A DNA stretch of 49,416 nt from Oscillospiraceae bacterium (GTDB taxonomy: Bacteria > Bacillota > Clostridia > Oscillospirales > Ruminococcaceae). A program made the translations under genes and the position numbers. Shown piece by piece: positions 47,798-49,416 of this stretch. The stretch lies in assembly GCA_017545185.1 (NCBI GenBank), contig JAFWQJ010000078.1:1-49416 (forward strand), given 5' to 3'. Position 1 is the stretch's first letter. Each line of letters starts with the position of its first letter. The notes under the pieces are model-generated. The model saw only the letters and a program-made list of their open reading frames with translations, was not told the origin of the DNA and ran no database searches.

Positions 47798-49030
47798 ATG
47801 CAGCGGAAACTCCGCCTGCGCTTCATGGCGATCAGCTGGCTTCTGCTGTTTCTGCTGCTGATCGCGATCTGTGTCGGTGTCAGTGCGTTCATGTATCAGT
47901 CATCTGTCAACGATACGGAAAAGGCACTGCAGGTCTCCATGGAAACAATGTCGTTCCCGGATCCGACGCGCGGCATGGTCGGCGTCATGACCGATGACCA
48001 CGGCATTCTCCGCTGGCCGCCGATGCAGTCGCATATCAATCTTTCAACGGATACGGTGACGGCGATGCTGAAGCAGGTCAAGCCGAAGGGCGTCAAGCAG
48101 ACCGGCGTGATCTATCATGACGGGATCAAATACCGGTATCTGTCGGTCCCACAGAATAACGGTGCGCTCTGCAGCTTTGCGGAATGCTCCGCAGAGGAGG
48201 AGCTCATCCGGACGCTGAAACGGAACAGCCTGCTCGTGTCGTTCCTCGGCATGTTCCTGCTGATCCCGGTCTGCGCGATGCTGTCCAGATGGGTCAGCAA
48301 GCCGATCGAAGCGGCATGGGAAAAGCAGAACGATTTTGTCTCCGACGCGACCCATGAGCTGAAAACGCCGCTGACGGTCATCGCAACGAATACGGAGGCG
48401 GTGCTTTCCAATCCGAATGCGACGATTGAAAGTCAGGAGCGCTGGCTGGGGAGCATTCAGGGCGAGACCTCGCGCATGGCGGGGCTGGTCGCGAATCTGC
48501 TGTTCCTCGCAAAGATCGACGCCGCGGAGATACATCTATCTCCGGAGCAGCTGGAGATCTCGGAGCTGCTCGAGGAAATGTGCATCGAGCGCGAAACGGA
48601 CTTTTTCGAGGCGGGACGAACATTTGAATATGACATGACGCCGAATCTGCGGTATTACGGCGACTGGAAGCTGATCAAAAAGCTGATGGAGGAGCTGCTG
48701 AAAAATGCGCGGATGTATACGCCGGAGGGCGGAACGATCCGCATGGTCGTGAATCATGACCGGAAGCAGCGGCTGCGCATCGTGCTTTCAAACACCGGCC
48801 CCGATATTTCACCGGAGGATCTGGAAAAGCTGTTTGACCGCTTTTACCGTGCGGACCCGTCCAGAGCGCGGGAGACCGGCGGCTACGGGCTGGGACTCTG
48901 CGTCGCCAAAAGCATCGCGGAGCTGCATAACGGCACGGTCACGGCGGACAGTCAGAACGGAATCAACGTGTTTACGGTGATTCTGGGCGAGATCGAGCAA
49001 AAGGACAGCAAAAGCGACAAAAAAGAGTAG
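47798..49030 (+). CDS. Sensor histidine kinase without adjacent regulator
   Basis: A 410-residue membrane sensor kinase. TM1 12-32, extracytoplasmic sensor ~33-143, TM2 ~144-162, then H-box FVSDATHELKTPL (His186), N-box ELLKNARMYTPEGG near 308-321, the SNTGPDISPEDLEKLFDRF G1/F region near 331-349 and GGYGLGLCVAKSIAELH G2 near 361-377. It resembles OmpR-partner (HisKA/HATPase_c) kinases. The usual response regulator gene is missing on both sides, although these pairs are normally adjacent. AGAGGTGA precedes the ATG. It is followed by the rRNA promoters, so its transcript must end near 49050; CCCCTCGG/CGCCGGGG there may form the terminator. Confidence 0.92.
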   Translation: MQRKLRLRFMAISWLLLFLLLIAICVGVSAFMYQSSVNDTEKALQVSMETMSFPDPTRGMVGVMTDDHGILRWPPMQSHINLSTDTVTAMLKQVKPKGVKQTGVIYHDGIKYRYLSVPQNNGALCSFAECSAEEELIRTLKRNSLLVSFLGMFLLIPVCAMLSRWVSKPIEAAWEKQNDFVSDATHELKTPLTVIATNTEAVLSNPNATIESQERWLGSIQGETSRMAGLVANLLFLAKIDAAEIHLSPEQLEISELLEEMCIERETDFFEAGRTFEYDMTPNLRYYGDWKLIKKLMEELLKNARMYTPEGGTIRMVVNHDRKQRLRIVLSNTGPDISPEDLEKLFDRFYRADPSRARETGGYGLGLCVAKSIAELHNGTVTADSQNGINVFTVILGEIEQKDSKSDKKE

Positions 49031-49062
49031 AAAATTGCCCCTCGGTTTTACGCGCCGGGGGG

Positions 49063-49091
49063 TTGACTTTTTTGCCGATCTGTGGTATTAT
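49063..49091 (+). promoter_or_regulatory. rRNA operon promoter P1
   Basis: TTGACT (49063-49068), 17-bp spacer, TATTAT (49086-49091), followed by AAGTCGCC at the expected start site. Confidence 0.85.
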
Positions 49092-49097
49092 ATACAA

Positions 49098-49416
49098 GTC
49101 GCCGCGAGACGGTGACAAAATCTCTGAAAAAAAGTCGCCCGAAGGGGTTGACAAATTGCCGGAGATGTGATATAATGAGGAAGTCGCCTCAAGAGAATTT
49201 GAGCGCGGAAAACTCATTCACAGCACCTTGAAAATTGAACAATGCAACCAAAGAGGAACCCTTGAAGATTCCGCATTTACTGGAAAAAGCGAAAGCTGGA
49301 GTACGGTATAATGCAACGTCGAGGCGCGACGGTAAATAGCGCAAAACAAGTAATTGCGAGTGATCGTAATGACTGGGATTTTAGCTTTCTGAGTTGAAAG
49401 ACGAAGGAAGTTAATA
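49098..49416 (+). other. rRNA operon leader (16S begins beyond the window)
   Basis: Non-coding leader after the tandem promoters. The segment CAGCACCTTGAAAATTGAAC (49221-49240) resembles the boxA antitermination region found in front of Firmicutes rRNAs. The remainder to 49416 has hairpin-forming stretches (for example AGCGAAAGCT). No 16S sequence is included, so identification as an rRNA leader rests on promoter architecture and the boxA-like segment. Confidence 0.72.
49148..49176 (+). promoter_or_regulatory. rRNA operon promoter P2
   Basis: TTGACA (49148-49153), 17-bp spacer, TATAAT (49171-49176), again followed by AAGTCGCC. Tandem strong promoters are typical of rRNA operons. Confidence 0.9.

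Noticed and set aside
1-49416. CRISPR arrays, tRNA genes, insertion sequences or prophage genes
   Set aside because: No spaced direct repeats, no tRNA cloverleaf or T-loop, no transposase, integrase or phage structural gene was found on either strand.

Overview
The window looks like a chromosomal stretch from an anaerobic, GC-rich, Ruminococcus-like member of the Firmicutes (Oscillospiraceae/Ruminococcaceae). The reasons are eight secreted proteins with type I dockerin or dockerin-like calcium loops (a cellulosome hallmark), strong AGGAGG ribosome sites, housekeeping TTGACA-17-TATAAT promoters, a BofA-like spore-formation protein, and a Firmicutes-type purine cluster. Species cannot be settled from this sequence alone.

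Layout. 1-2.4 kb: a two-gene membrane/VanZ unit, then an orphan amino-acid-type binding lipoprotein whose two halves are in circularly permuted order. 2.4-6.0 kb: three secreted dockerin-type paralogues with near-identical promoters and upstream blocks. 6.3-6.6 kb: a strong promoter reading into a roughly 207-nt structured RNA with its own terminator. 6.9-10.8 kb: two small zinc-ribbon membrane proteins, a PrsA/SurA-like lipoprotein, a LUD-domain protein and a hypothetical. 11.2-31.8 kb: one long co-directional run on the plus strand, with a glycosyltransferase bearing a very long acidic tail, a WG-type protein, then purE, purC, a PurF-like protein, purM, purN, a PurO-type IMP cyclohydrolase, a stand-alone AICAR transformylase and purD, interleaved with small zinc-ribbon/DUF6440-like proteins, a hydrolase and a phosphatase, followed by uvrC, manA and a ROK glucokinase. 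The last two purine steps are split over two unrelated proteins, and the PurF-like enzyme lacks its catalytic N-terminal cysteine. 32.1-36.8 kb: a phosphodiesterase, a four-gene small-protein cluster ending in a BofA-like protein, a CotH-dockerin protein and a DUF3267 protein.

36.8-43.9 kb is the most unusual part. On the minus strand, one promoter drives four secreted proteins (genes D, C, B, A in transcription order) and then a radical SAM/SPASM enzyme. All four proteins share an N-terminal signature and carry one to three Tyr-Gly-Pro-Pro type motifs next to a dockerin-like module; in three of them the first Tyr is exactly residue 48. This resembles a peptide-modification (RiPP-like) operon in which the substrates are exported dockerin proteins. 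A membrane S41 peptidase lies just downstream under its own promoter.

43.9-44.85 kb holds no convincing gene but has a promoter-plus-terminator small-RNA candidate. 44.9-49.0 kb: an MFS transporter, a small protein, a ProC-like reductase, a small membrane protein and a sensor kinase without a partner regulator. The window ends in the tandem promoters and leader of what should be an rRNA operon; the 16S gene itself lies beyond the end. Three copies of a hairpin-pair repeat and two near-identical promoter segments in front of unrelated genes are scattered through the region.
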